A stretch of DNA of 14,035 bases from Alphaproteobacteria bacterium (GCA_002701555.1 NZVS01000082.1:1-14035), one strand, 5' to 3'; positions 1-8,175 are shown, counted from the first letter of the stretch. Program-made: numbers and translations. Notes: generated from the letters alone by a model not told the origin.

Positions 1-1
1 A

Positions 2-1906
2 TCAAACATCAGAATTGATGTAAAAGATGATGTGCCGATTGCCCGTGATGATGCGGCAAGCATTCCAAACGGTTCAAACTCAACATCCGGAAACGTGCTG
101 ACAAATGACAGCGACAATTTCGATGATGGTGCAGTTGTCACAAAAGTGAGCTTTAATGGTACAGAGTACAACGTACCTTCAAGCGGTGTAGTGACAGTAA
201 ACGGTGACCACGGTGTGTTGCAGTTGAGAGCAAATGGTAATTACACCTATACCTCCAACAACAGCACAACAGGTACAGACCAGTTTACTTACACAATGCG
301 TGACTATGATACTGACACAGACACAGCCCAGCTGAACCTGACAGTCGGTGACATCGATACTGTTCCTACATTGGATAGAGAAGTTATTAATCTTGATGAA
401 ACCAATCTGGATAATGGCATTATAACGTTTAATGGTAACTTTGACGGTGACTTCAAGTCGGATGGCCCAGGTTCATATGAATTTGATGGCAGTTTCACAG
501 CAGCATGTTCGCTGAAAAACGGTCAGTTCACATCTGAAGGTTCTCCTATTAATGTGAACGTAACTTCAAATACGATTACAGGTACAGCCGCTGATGGACG
601 TACAATATTTACGGTCTCTTTGAACCAAACTACAGGAGCATATCAGTTCAAGCTGTTTGACTCTGTTGATCATGCAGACGGTACTAACCCCAATGACATT
701 CTATGCTTTGATATTGGTGTGAAGGCAACTGATGGTGATGGTGATGTGGCATCAAATTCATTCAAGGTTAACATCGCAGATGATGCCGTGAATGCTTATA
801 ATGACACATGCCCGGCTTTCGCAGGGTACAGATCCAGAGGTAACGTCATGGCTAATGACAATCTATCTCAGGATGCTGTCAATAAAGTCATAAACATATC
901 AAACGCTATGGGAAGTGCTACGGTAACAGCAGCCGGCGTTATGATTATGGGTCTGTACGGGTCGTTGACAATAAGCCAGGATGGTTCATATGCGTATGTA
1001 CCAAACACATATGCTTCTGGACAGGATGTATTTACATACAGACTTCAGGATGGTGATATGGATAGTGATACGGCCACTCTGACATTTTCTGTTAACTACG
1101 GCTCACCGAGTGCCATAAATGTGAATTCGAATGTGAATACTAATTCGGCTGAAGCAGAGGCAAACTCAGATGCAACTGCGAGCGCAAGTTCCAGATCTTC
1201 TGATGTAAACAGCGATGACGATGGAATGAGCAGTTCCAATGTATCTGCGGGAGCAAGCTCGGAAGAGCCGACATCAGCAAGTTCTGCGTCAAATGAACTT
1301 GTTCATGGAGCTGTAACGCATGAAGGCACAGAAAACGGAGACGTTATCTTTGGTACTGAGGGTAACGATGTTATCAACGGTAAGGGTGGCGACGACGTTC
1401 TTTATGGTCAAGGTGGCGACGACGTCCTTTACGGCGGTGCAGGCGATGACGTTATTTATGCCGGACCTGGGAATGATACAATCTTTGTAGGTGGCGGTGA
1501 TAATATTGTTCACGGCGGCGAAGGTGATGACATCATCGTGTCGGGTGAAGGGCGTCCTGGTGAGGACTTCGGTACTGATGGCTCAAGCCAGCTTTGGGGT
1601 GATGGAGGTGCAGATATCTTCCTCTTCCAGAATAATGGCGGGACTAAAGCAGATCACGTTATGGACTTTAATTCCGGTGAAGGTGATATGCTTGACCTTG
1701 GTGACTTCCTTCACAACTATGATCCGCTTACAGGAACAATTGAAAACTTCGTGTTCCAGCGAGAAATGGACGGAAACACAGTGATCTCTGTTGATGTTAC
1801 CGGTTCAGGAAACTCACAGAATGCGGTTGACCTTGTGGTTCTTGAGAATGTTACCGGAAAACAGCTAGACGAGCTTGTCGCTAATATACAAGCCCAACAG
1901 GTTTAA
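2..1906 (+). CDS. RTX/VCBS-type giant adhesin, C-terminal part (5' end outside window)
   Basis: This is the C-terminal 634 residues of a large secreted repeat adhesin. The frame is already open at base 2, so the start lies upstream of the window. In order it shows an Ig/VCBS-like repeat (about bases 32-350; DDAAS start, GNYTYT and DTDTAQLNLTV signature), a T1SS-143/DUF5801-like repeat (about 355-785, ending in the acidic TDGDGD motif), a second Ig/VCBS-like repeat (about 785-1099, DGSYAYVP), a Ser/Asn/Ala-rich linker, eight RTX nonapeptides, and a C-terminal domain (about 1541-1906) with the DHVMDFNSGEGDMLDLGDFL hallmark of type I secretion targets of the VC_A0849 subclass. Proteins of this kind leave unprocessed at the C-terminal signal and act in surface attachment or biofilm formation. 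The exporter genes directly downstream are its probable transporter. Three cysteines (codons at 506, 704, 809) are unusual for the class. The substrate bound by the adhesin cannot be told from this end. Confidence 0.92.
   Translation, partial: SNIRIDVKDDVPIARDDAASIPNGSNSTSGNVLTNDSDNFDDGAVVTKVSFNGTEYNVPSSGVVTVNGDHGVLQLRANGNYTYTSNNSTTGTDQFTYTMRDYDTDTDTAQLNLTVGDIDTVPTLDREVINLDETNLDNGIITFNGNFDGDFKSDGPGSYEFDGSFTAACSLKNGQFTSEGSPINVNVTSNTITGTAADGRTIFTVSLNQTTGAYQFKLFDSVDHADGTNPNDILCFDIGVKATDGDGDVASNSFKVNIADDAVNAYNDTCPAFAGYRSRGNVMANDNLSQDAVNKVINISNAMGSATVTAAGVMIMGLYGSLTISQDGSYAYVPNTYASGQDVFTYRLQDGDMDSDTATLTFSVNYGSPSAINVNSNVNTNSAEAEANSDATASASSRSSDVNSDDDGMSSSNVSAGASSEEPTSASSASNELVHGAVTHEGTENGDVIFGTEGNDVINGKGGDDVLYGQGGDDVLYGGAGDDVIYAGPGNDTIFVGGGDNIVHGGEGDDIIVSGEGRPGEDFGTDGSSQLWGDGGADIFLFQNNGGTKADHVMDFNSGEGDMLDLGDFLHNYDPLTGTIENFVFQREMDGNTVISVDVTGSGNSQNAVDLVVLENVTGKQLDELVANIQAQQV
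1100..1311 (+). other. Ser/Asn/Ala-rich low-complexity linker in the adhesin
   Basis: About 70 residues made almost entirely of Ser, Asn, Ala, Asp and Glu (for example NVNSNVNTNSAEAEANSDA and SAGASSEEPTSASSAS), with no aromatic or bulky hydrophobic pattern. It separates the last Ig/VCBS-like repeat from the Ca-binding RTX block. It is probably a disordered tether between the passenger and the secretion module; that role is inferred from composition and position. Confidence 0.75.
1325..1540 (+). repeat. Eight tandem RTX nonapeptide repeats (27-bp period)
   Basis: Eight consecutive 27-bp units encode the pattern GGxGxDxux: GTENGDVIF, GTEGNDVIN, GKGGDDVLY, GQGGDDVLY, GGAGDDVIY, AGPGNDTIF, VGGGDNIVH, GGEGDDIIV. 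The first and the sixth to eighth are the more degenerate. RTX nonapeptides bind Ca2+ and fold into a parallel beta-roll after export, which drives secretion through a type I system. Units two and three (1379-1405 and 1406-1432) are close to identical at DNA level, so this is the likeliest place for slippage or recombination. Confidence 0.95.
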
Positions 1907-1920
1907 GAATAAAAAGGAAG

Positions 1921-1945
1921 ACGCCCTGAGAGGGGCGTTTTTTTT
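1921..1945 (+). terminator. Intrinsic terminator after the adhesin gene
   Basis: The stem ACGCCC (1921-1926) pairs with GGGCGT (1933-1938) around the loop TGAGAG, and eight T residues run through 1945. It starts 14 bases after the adhesin stop codon. It should end the adhesin transcript, so the exporter genes downstream need their own promoter or read-through. Confidence 0.92.
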
Positions 1946-2002
1946 GACTGTGACAAATTTACAATAGTGGCAGTCATCTAAAAGTGGTTTTAAAGTTTTA
2001 GC

Positions 2003-2033
2003 TTGCGAAAGATAAAGAAAAAGGTCATATATA
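2003..2033 (+). promoter_or_regulatory. Possible promoter for the exporter operon
   Basis: Between the terminator and the TolC gene lies an AT-rich stretch with a -35-like TTGCGA (2003-2008) and a run of overlapping -10-like hexamers, CATATA at 2026 (17-base spacer) and TATATA at 2028 (19-base spacer). Transcription would begin near 2035-2042 and leave a leader of about 75 bases. A promoter is expected here because of the terminator upstream, but the exact boxes are weak guesses. Nothing else is seen in the 209-base gap 1907-2115. Confidence 0.3.
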
Positions 2034-2102
2034 TTATAGATTTGTATGATCTCTCACCTCGAGTAAGCTAGCTAAAAATTTGGATTTTATGACGTCGATA
2101 TT

Positions 2103-2108
2103 AAGGAG
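2103..2108 (+). promoter_or_regulatory. Shine-Dalgarno that fixes the TolC-family start
   Basis: AAGGAG sits 7 bases before the ATG at 2116. Two in-frame start codons further upstream (TTG 2080, ATG 2089) have no such site, and starting there would put charged residues in front of the signal peptide. The site therefore decides the start. Confidence 0.85.
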
Positions 2109-2115
2109 ACGCGAA

Positions 2116-3486
2116 ATGAGAAAAGTAAAAAAGACCTTGCAACTTATGCTTTGCACAGCAGCCATAACAGTTGGAACATATGGTGCGACTAATGCTCAAA
2201 ATGCAAGTGATGACCTGATAGTGAACACCTTGAAAGAGGCTGTCATAACAGGAATGAAAACCAATCCTGAAACAGGAGTTGTTGAGAATAACCGCCGTGC
2301 AACAGATGAAGAACTAAGACAAGCGCAAGCTCTGTATTATCCATCCATAGATGTTGTTGGTGATACCGGTTACCAGTACTCAGATAATATCTCAACACAA
2401 AACAGACTTTTCGATGACGATGATGAGGTTCTCTACAAATACCAGATTGGTGTAACTCTTACACAAATGCTTTTTGACGGTTTTGAAACGCAATACGAAA
2501 ATTCACGTCAATACTGGCGCGTCCGCTCTGCTTCTCACCGTGTTCGCGAAACAGCAGAATTTGTAGGGCTTGATATTATTGAAGCCTATCTTGATGTTGT
2601 ACGTCAGCGTGAATTATTAAGGATTGCCCAAAGCAACGTTCAACAGCATTTGGATATTATGGGTCAGATCGAGGACGGTGCCGAAGCCGGTCGTTCAACA
2701 GATGCCGATCTTGAGCAAGTGCGTGCACGTTTGGCAGCGGCCCGTGCCAATGAAGCTAACGTAATTGAGGCACTACGCGTGTCAGAGGCTGCATATAAGC
2801 AGCAGGTTGGCGATTTGCCGGGCGATCTTGAAGTACCGACTGTTCCTGTAGATGCGGTTGAAGCTGATGTAGAGACTGAAGTGAAACATGCTATTACACA
2901 TAGCCCGACCCTTGATATTTTTGAGGCAGACGTAAATGTTGCTGAAATGGAACGTCGCCAGACACGTTCAACTTATTATCCTCAAGTCGATCTTGAGTTG
3001 AACGCCGCAACAGGTGAAAATAATAATGGTATTGAAGCGACTGATAAGAACGCTTCTGCTCTTCTTGTTCTAAACTGGAATCTTTTCCGCGGTGGTGGTG
3101 ATGTCGCCCGTGAGCGCGAATTAATCTATCGTCACGCACAAGCCAAAGAGCAAAGAAACGATACTTCACGTGCGATTGAAAATGATGTTCGCACAACTTG
3201 GGCCAGCATGATTTCTGCTGGTGAACGCGCGCGTCAGTTTTCGGCACAAGCCGCTGCTAACGAGCAGGTTGTAAATGCTTATAAAGACCAGTTTGATCTT
3301 GACCGCAGAACTCTACTGGATGTTTTGGATGCGCAAAACGAACTATTCGTTTCTCGTTCAAACACAATCAACAACGAAGTTCTGGAAATGTTTGCAGTCT
3401 ACCGCTTGCTGGCTCTTAAAGGAGAATTGATGCCAACACTTGATGTTGCGTATCAGGCGGAAGTAGACCCTGACGACAATTACTGA
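2116..3486 (+). CDS. TolC-family type I secretion outer-membrane channel (LapE-like)
   Basis: This 456-residue protein is the outer-membrane and periplasmic tunnel of a type I secretion system. The N-terminus is a signal peptide (MRKVKK, a hydrophobic core, then a probable cut in ATNA|QNA near residue 29). The mature part has the two-fold internal repeat of the outer-membrane efflux family: long Gln/Glu/Ala/Arg-rich amphipathic helices, with the strand motif LFDGFETQ near residue 119 repeated as LFRGGGDVARE near residue 323. It also has the usual C-terminal DQFDLDRRTLLDVLDAQNEL segment. Length fits the family (about 430-490). The LMLC in the signal peptide is not a good lipobox, so a lipoprotein is unlikely. 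The ABC and adaptor genes follow on the same strand, which makes this the dedicated channel of that exporter rather than a general TolC. Confidence 0.93.
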   Translation: MRKVKKTLQLMLCTAAITVGTYGATNAQNASDDLIVNTLKEAVITGMKTNPETGVVENNRRATDEELRQAQALYYPSIDVVGDTGYQYSDNISTQNRLFDDDDEVLYKYQIGVTLTQMLFDGFETQYENSRQYWRVRSASHRVRETAEFVGLDIIEAYLDVVRQRELLRIAQSNVQQHLDIMGQIEDGAEAGRSTDADLEQVRARLAAARANEANVIEALRVSEAAYKQQVGDLPGDLEVPTVPVDAVEADVETEVKHAITHSPTLDIFEADVNVAEMERRQTRSTYYPQVDLELNAATGENNNGIEATDKNASALLVLNWNLFRGGGDVARERELIYRHAQAKEQRNDTSRAIENDVRTTWASMISAGERARQFSAQAAANEQVVNAYKDQFDLDRRTLLDVLDAQNELFVSRSNTINNEVLEMFAVYRLLALKGELMPTLDVAYQAEVDPDDNY

Positions 3487-3492
3487 TATTAT

Positions 3493-3540
3493 CTCCTGTG
3501 AAGGAAAAGAACGTCCTTCAGCGTAATACCTTCATAGGAG
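3493..3540 (+). promoter_or_regulatory. RNA stem that hides the ABC exporter's Shine-Dalgarno, with a competing hairpin
   Basis: CTCCTGTGAAGG (3493-3504) pairs with CCTTCATAGGAG (3529-3540) over 12 consecutive positions with a single G-U pair. The 3' arm contains the whole AGGAG (3536-3540) that serves the ATG at 3551. A second, mutually exclusive hairpin, TGAAGGA (3499-3505) with TCCTTCA (3514-3520), would break the first stem and free that site. No T-run follows, so it is not an intrinsic terminator. The 5' arm begins 7 bases after the TolC stop codon, within the footprint of a terminating ribosome. Pairing is read directly; a regulatory role is inferred. Confidence 0.55.
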
Positions 3541-3550
3541 TTCACAGTAG

Positions 3551-5842
3551 ATGAGCGATAAAACACAAAAAAAATCTGAAAAGCCTGAAGCCGCGAAAAA
3601 CAGCAGCAAAGCTATTGATCAAAACCCAGACGCATGGCCATTGGAAGCTGATCGCATGGCCATTCAGGAGCCATTAATAGAATGCCTTCGTATTCTTGCC
3701 GGCCATTATGGGCGTCGCACCTCACGTAGCTCCCTGACATCTGGCCTTCCTATTCCTAAAACGGGAATCACACCTCATTTATTCACTCGTGCCGCTGCGC
3801 GTGGCGATATGCAATCAAAACTGGTTGAACGCTCGCTGGAAGCCTTGGCTATTTCCGCAAATCTGCCCTGCATCCTTGTACTTGAAGGCAAGCAGGCGTG
3901 CATATTGTGGGAAGTCAGGCATAAAAATAAAGTGCCTAAGAAAAAACCTGGCCAAAAACTAGAGTTTAGCGATGAGACGGCTTTTGTTGTTCAGTTTCCC
4001 GAGACAGAAGACGAGAAAAAGATCATTACTCTTGGCAAGCTAAAACAATTCTATACTGATTATGCTTTCTTTTTACGTCCAGTTGCCAGAAGCGATGACC
4101 GGGCCGGCCCTTCGGAAATAGATACAAGCCGCGATTGGTTTTGGGGGACTTTAAAAGAAAACTGGAAAATTTACCGCGAAGTTTTTGCCGGATCGGCCAT
4201 GATTAATGTATTTGCACTGGCAAGTACAATTTTTATCATGAACGTATATGACCGTGTCATTCCTAACCAGGCATTCGAAACCTTGTGGGTTTTGGCAATT
4301 GGTGTATTTGTTGCGTTCATCTTTGATTTTCTACTTAAAAATTTGCGGGCTATGTTTCTCGATGTAGCGGGGCGACGCGCGGACGTTAAAATATCTGCAA
4401 AATTATTTGAACAAATGTTGGGAATGCAACTTGCTTCACGACCTTCAAGTGCTGGTGTACTGGCTGCCAATATGCGCGAATTTGAAACAATTCGCGATTT
4501 CTTTACCTCGGCAACAATGGCAGCACTAATTGACCTGCCGTTTACATTTTTCTTCCTGATAATTATTGCCATTATTGGTGGTCCGATAGTGTTCGTTCCA
4601 CTTTGCGCAGTACCACTTGTTTTACTTGGTGGATGGATATTACAGAAACCAATGGAAAAAATTATCAAGGAATCGCTGCATGAAAATGCGCTTAAAAACG
4701 CCCTTCTTTTTGAAACAATTACCGGACTTGAAGCAATTAAAACACAAGCGGCTGAGGGGCATACCCAGCGTAAATGGGAAGAGTTAACGGAAAAAGCTTC
4801 AAAAACATCTGTAAAATCACGGAAAGTGGCTGCTTTTGCACTTAATTATTCTGTCTTTATTCAGCAAGTTGCCAGCATAGGAATAGTTATTGCCGGTGTC
4901 TATCTTATCAGCAATGCCGTTATTTCCATGGGGGCTTTGATTGCCTGTGTGATTTTGTCGGGACGTGCCATGGCTCCACTTGCCCAAGTTGCCGGACTAA
5001 TGACGCGTTTTAATCAAAGCTGGCAATCTTACAAACAATTAGAAGAATTGATGCGCAAGCCTGTTGAACGTCCTGCAGGCAAGCATTTTATCTCCATGCC
5101 ACGTATGGAAGGCAAAATTGAATTTCGTGATGTTGTTTTCCGCTATCCAGGGCAAACTCGACCAGCTTTGCAAAATCTGGACTTTATGATAGAGCCTGGC
5201 GACCATGTGGGCGTTATCGGAGCAGTTGGTTCCGGTAAAACGACAATAGAGCGGCTTTTATTGAACCTGTACCAGCCTGAAAGTGGCGCTGTTCTCGTCG
5301 ATGGTACAGATGTGCGCCAAATTGATCCCGGCGATTTGCGTCGTAATCTGGGTGGTGTACAGCAAGGCGAGCAGCTTTTTTATGGCTCAGTGCGAGAAAA
5401 TATTACAATGGGACACGAAACGGCACCTGACAGGGCTGTTATCCGTGCGGCAGAACTTGCAGGCGTTATGGAGTTTTTGAGAGACACGGAAACGGGTCTT
5501 GATACGCAAGTTGGTGAGCGCGGTGAAGCCTTGTCAGGAGGCCAACGTCAGGCAGTGGCTATTGCTCGTGCCTTACTTTATGATCCACCGGTCCTAGTAC
5601 TTGATGAGCCAACCGCCTCTATGGATCCGGCGTCCGAAAACCGATTGCGTAAGCGCCTTGAAAAAATAACCGAAGACAAAACCGTCTTGCTGATCACACA
5701 TAAAGGGGCGATGCTTTCCATTGTAAACAAGCTAATTCTGATAGACCGTGGACGCTTGGTTGCCTATGGCCCGAAAGATGAGGTTATTAGTAAATTACAG
5801 GCCCGCCAATATGGTACTGAAGCAGAAAATACGGATGTGTAG
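3551..5842 (+). CDS. Type I secretion ABC exporter, LapB/LssB type
   Basis: This 763-residue protein is the inner-membrane ATPase that drives adhesin export. Residues about 34-178 form a C39 peptidase-like domain (LIECLRILAGHYGRR onwards). The cysteine in that motif does not align with the catalytic position, so the domain should dock substrate rather than cut it. Six membrane segments lie in about 212-500. The nucleotide-binding domain has Walker A GAVGSGKTT (557-565), a Q-loop region GGVQQGEQLFYGSV, signature LSGGQRQ (661-667), Walker B VLVLDEP (681-687), a D-loop ASMD and the switch His in LLITHK (H717), so ATPase activity is expected. The first 33 residues are a charged, Lys-rich extension. 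The Shine-Dalgarno AGGAG is 10 bases from the ATG. The gene lies 64 bases after the TolC gene and 15 bases before the adaptor gene. Confidence 0.95.
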   Translation: MSDKTQKKSEKPEAAKNSSKAIDQNPDAWPLEADRMAIQEPLIECLRILAGHYGRRTSRSSLTSGLPIPKTGITPHLFTRAAARGDMQSKLVERSLEALAISANLPCILVLEGKQACILWEVRHKNKVPKKKPGQKLEFSDETAFVVQFPETEDEKKIITLGKLKQFYTDYAFFLRPVARSDDRAGPSEIDTSRDWFWGTLKENWKIYREVFAGSAMINVFALASTIFIMNVYDRVIPNQAFETLWVLAIGVFVAFIFDFLLKNLRAMFLDVAGRRADVKISAKLFEQMLGMQLASRPSSAGVLAANMREFETIRDFFTSATMAALIDLPFTFFFLIIIAIIGGPIVFVPLCAVPLVLLGGWILQKPMEKIIKESLHENALKNALLFETITGLEAIKTQAAEGHTQRKWEELTEKASKTSVKSRKVAAFALNYSVFIQQVASIGIVIAGVYLISNAVISMGALIACVILSGRAMAPLAQVAGLMTRFNQSWQSYKQLEELMRKPVERPAGKHFISMPRMEGKIEFRDVVFRYPGQTRPALQNLDFMIEPGDHVGVIGAVGSGKTTIERLLLNLYQPESGAVLVDGTDVRQIDPGDLRRNLGGVQQGEQLFYGSVRENITMGHETAPDRAVIRAAELAGVMEFLRDTETGLDTQVGERGEALSGGQRQAVAIARALLYDPPVLVLDEPTASMDPASENRLRKRLEKITEDKTVLLITHKGAMLSIVNKLILIDRGRLVAYGPKDEVISKLQARQYGTEAENTDV

Positions 5843-5857
5843 GGCAGGGAGATAACA

Positions 5858-7351
5858 ATGGGTAAAAAAGATAAGAAAACACCACAGCCTGACTCCAGAA
5901 AGCCTGAGTCTGGTAAAGATGAAGTTCGCACTATGCCGGAAGGCGGGCGCGAAACAATGGATCTAAGCGTCAATAAAACCGAAGATTGGCAGCAAATTCG
6001 CCAGAACTGGGCTAAAACACAGGTTGAAAAAATCCAGGCGCACGCAGAAAATGTGTTCATCACTGATGAAGAACTGCCAATGACAAAACATATTACATTT
6101 GTGATGATATTTTTGTTTTTCGTATTCTTTGTTCTTTGGGCGTCGTTTGCGCAGCTTGACGAAGTTACACGTGGCTTTGGAAAAATAATTCCATCCAGTG
6201 AGCTACAGGAAGTCGCCTCTCTTGAGCCTGGAATTGTAGATGAGTTTTTAGTGACCAAAGGTGACAAAGTTCAAAAAGGTCAGGTCTTGGTCAGACTTCG
6301 TGATGTCGCAGCAACTTCAGATCTTGAAACAAATCGCGCCCGCTATCTGGGTTTAATGGCAACAATTGCCCGTCTTCAGGCAGAAGTAGAAGGTGCAGAT
6401 GAAATTGAGTTTCCAGAGGAAGTACAGGAAGGCGCCTCGCAGAGCGTTCGTGAAGAAATGAACACGTTCCGTGCTAATAAAGCACAGTTACGTGACCAGA
6501 AGAGCGTATTGGAACAGCAATTATCTCAGCGCAGACAAGAAGTCTCAGAGCTGAATACCAGAGCTGCAGATTTACGCCGCGTTATAAACCTGTCTCGCCA
6601 GGAAAAAAATGTAATAGCCCCATTGGTAGAGCGTGGTTCTGCGCCACAGCTGGAGCTCATCCAGCTAGAACGTGGTATTCAGGAACGCCAAACAGATTTA
6701 AACGGAGTCTTACAATCTTTACCACGAGCCAAATCCGCCATTGGTGAGGCAGAGGCCAGAATTAACGAGCTTGAGCAGACAGCAAAAACTGAAGCGCAAG
6801 CCGAGTTGGCTGAAAAAACCATTGAAATGAATTCCATCAAAAGTTCACTTGCGGGTCTTCGTGACAGAAGAGATCGTACCGAGGTAACTTCCCCGGTGGA
6901 TGGTATTGTTCATAATCTGACTGTTAATACGCGAGGTGGTGTTGTACAGGCAGGGCAGCCCATAGTGCAAATTGTACCTGCAGGCGAACCTTTATTTGTT
7001 GAGGCGCGTATTAAGCCGAAAGATATTGCGTTTCTACGTCCCAAAGTAGCAGATAGGGCGGGACAAAAAGCGACTGTCAAAATAACCGCCTATGATTATT
7101 CTATATATGGGGGGCTTGATGGAGAGCTTATTGATATTTCACCCGATACCATAACTGACGAACAGGGTGAGACGTTTTACCGGGTGCGCGTGCGTACTGA
7201 TGAGACGGAATTGCGACGTAAGGGTGAGGTTTTGCCAATTACAACAGGTATGGAAGCGCAGGTTGATATTTTGACGGGCGAAAAAAGCGTAATGGAATAT
7301 CTTGTTAAGCCGTTTGTTAAAACTCTTAATCAGTCTATGGGCGAACGTTAG
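5858..7351 (+). CDS. HlyD/LapC-type periplasmic adaptor of the type I system
   Basis: This 497-residue membrane-fusion protein joins the ABC exporter to the TolC-type channel. It has a charged cytoplasmic N-terminus of about 78 residues, one membrane segment (about 80-98, IFLFFVFFVLWASFAQ), a first lipoyl half (about 115-149, IVDEFLVTKGDKVQKGQVLV), a long Gln/Glu/Arg-rich coiled coil (about 160-335), a second lipoyl half (VTSPVDGIVHNL) and the family-typical C-terminus GMEAQVDILTGEKSVMEYLV. The SD-like AGGGAGA precedes the ATG. The N-terminal cytoplasmic part is expected to sense the substrate and the ABC partner, by analogy with HlyD. It is probably co-transcribed with the ABC gene. Its stop codon overlaps that of the convergent uppP, so no terminator separates the two. 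Confidence 0.95.
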   Translation: MGKKDKKTPQPDSRKPESGKDEVRTMPEGGRETMDLSVNKTEDWQQIRQNWAKTQVEKIQAHAENVFITDEELPMTKHITFVMIFLFFVFFVLWASFAQLDEVTRGFGKIIPSSELQEVASLEPGIVDEFLVTKGDKVQKGQVLVRLRDVAATSDLETNRARYLGLMATIARLQAEVEGADEIEFPEEVQEGASQSVREEMNTFRANKAQLRDQKSVLEQQLSQRRQEVSELNTRAADLRRVINLSRQEKNVIAPLVERGSAPQLELIQLERGIQERQTDLNGVLQSLPRAKSAIGEAEARINELEQTAKTEAQAELAEKTIEMNSIKSSLAGLRDRRDRTEVTSPVDGIVHNLTVNTRGGVVQAGQPIVQIVPAGEPLFVEARIKPKDIAFLRPKVADRAGQKATVKITAYDYSIYGGLDGELIDISPDTITDEQGETFYRVRVRTDETELRRKGEVLPITTGMEAQVDILTGEKSVMEYLVKPFVKTLNQSMGER

Positions 7352-8175
7352 GCGCCAAAATATCCATTAAAGAGTAGTCCCAAAAGAACAATTCCAAAGA
7401 TAATTCTATAGATCACAAAAGGTGTGAAAGTAGCTTTGCCGAGCCATTTCATCATACACAAAATAGCAAAATAAGCAGCTGCGAAAGCAAAAGCAGCTGC
7501 GATAAGCAAATCAATTCCCAGTGTAAGATTGCCGCTTTCCCAGAGCTTGAGGGATCCTAATAGGCCCGCCCCACTAATTGCTACCATAGCCAGTAACAAA
7601 GAATAACGGGCAGCTTCTTCACGGCTAAAATTAAGGAAACGCGCAGCTGTCATCGTAATGCCTGATCTACTTGTACCAGGTATGAGGGCAAGAGCCTGGG
7701 AAAACCCTATTATGAGGGCACCTTTCCATGTCAGCTCTTCAACGTTCTTTTCAACAGGATGACGGTCGGAAAACCATAACAATATTCCGAAGAAAATATT
7801 GGCAACAGCTATAACATAAAGTGAATTCATAAGTGCGATCGGCCAGGCTGATAAAATAAACCCTAATATAATAACTGGGATTGAGCTGATCAGAACAAGA
7901 AGAGTCAAGTTCCGGTTTTCTGTTTTGTGGTTAAGTAATGTATCTTTTGTGCCTTTAACTAACTTAACAAAATCTGCCCTAAAATATAAAATTACAGCAG
8001 CAAGGGTACCTATATGAACTGCTATATCCAAAAGGTGGTTCTCTGCATAGTTATTGGCTGCGTCCTGACCTTGCATTAACCAGTGTGCCAGCACCAGATG
8101 CCCACTAGAGCTGATTGGCAAGAATTCGGTAATACCCTGCACAAGGGCCAGTATAAGGAGATGGATCAGTAACAT
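7348..8175 (-). CDS. uppP: Undecaprenyl-diphosphatase
   Basis: UppP (BacA) removes a phosphate from undecaprenyl diphosphate to regenerate the lipid carrier used for peptidoglycan and other envelope glycans; loss sensitises and excess protects against bacitracin. The 275-residue product is hydrophobic throughout, the family's usual size. It has the first catalytic motif QGITEFLPISSSGHL (residues 13-27, with the Q/E-xxx-E pair Q13 and E17) and the second, PGTSRSG (166-172, catalytic Arg R170). No good Shine-Dalgarno is seen before the ATG, but the start gives the standard N-terminus, so it is kept. The gene is convergent with the adaptor and divergent from the 68-residue ORF 61 bases away. All key residues are present. 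Confidence 0.97.
   Translation of the reverse strand: MLLIHLLILALVQGITEFLPISSSGHLVLAHWLMQGQDAANNYAENHLLDIAVHIGTLAAVILYFRADFVKLVKGTKDTLLNHKTENRNLTLLVLISSIPVIILGFILSAWPIALMNSLYVIAVANIFFGILLWFSDRHPVEKNVEELTWKGALIIGFSQALALIPGTSRSGITMTAARFLNFSREEAARYSLLLAMVAISGAGLLGSLKLWESGNLTLGIDLLIAAAFAFAAAYFAILCMMKWLGKATFTPFVIYRIIFGIVLLGLLFNGYFGA

Noticed and set aside
1325..1540. Regular 27-bp tandem repeats that could suggest a CRISPR-like or minisatellite array
   Set aside because: The period is exactly nine codons in frame and encodes RTX nonapeptides; there are no unique spacers.
2080..2115. Longer start (TTG 2080 or ATG 2089) for the TolC-family gene
   Set aside because: No Shine-Dalgarno there, and it would put an Arg-rich extension before a normal signal peptide; AAGGAG clearly serves ATG 2116.
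3499..3520. Hairpin TGAAGGA/TCCTTCA as an intrinsic terminator after the TolC gene
   Set aside because: The stem is short and AT-rich and no T-tract follows; it is better viewed as part of the alternative pairing at the ABC start.
3551..4090. ABC exporter N-terminal C39-like domain as a sign of a bacteriocin exporter
   Set aside because: The catalytic Cys position is not Cys, no double-Gly leader peptide gene is nearby, and the family match with an RTX adhesin upstream points to a LapB-type exporter.
4171..4668. 165-codon open frame on the minus strand inside the ABC exporter gene
   Set aside because: It lies fully opposite a well-conserved coding region, has no family features, and is a mirror of the transmembrane part.
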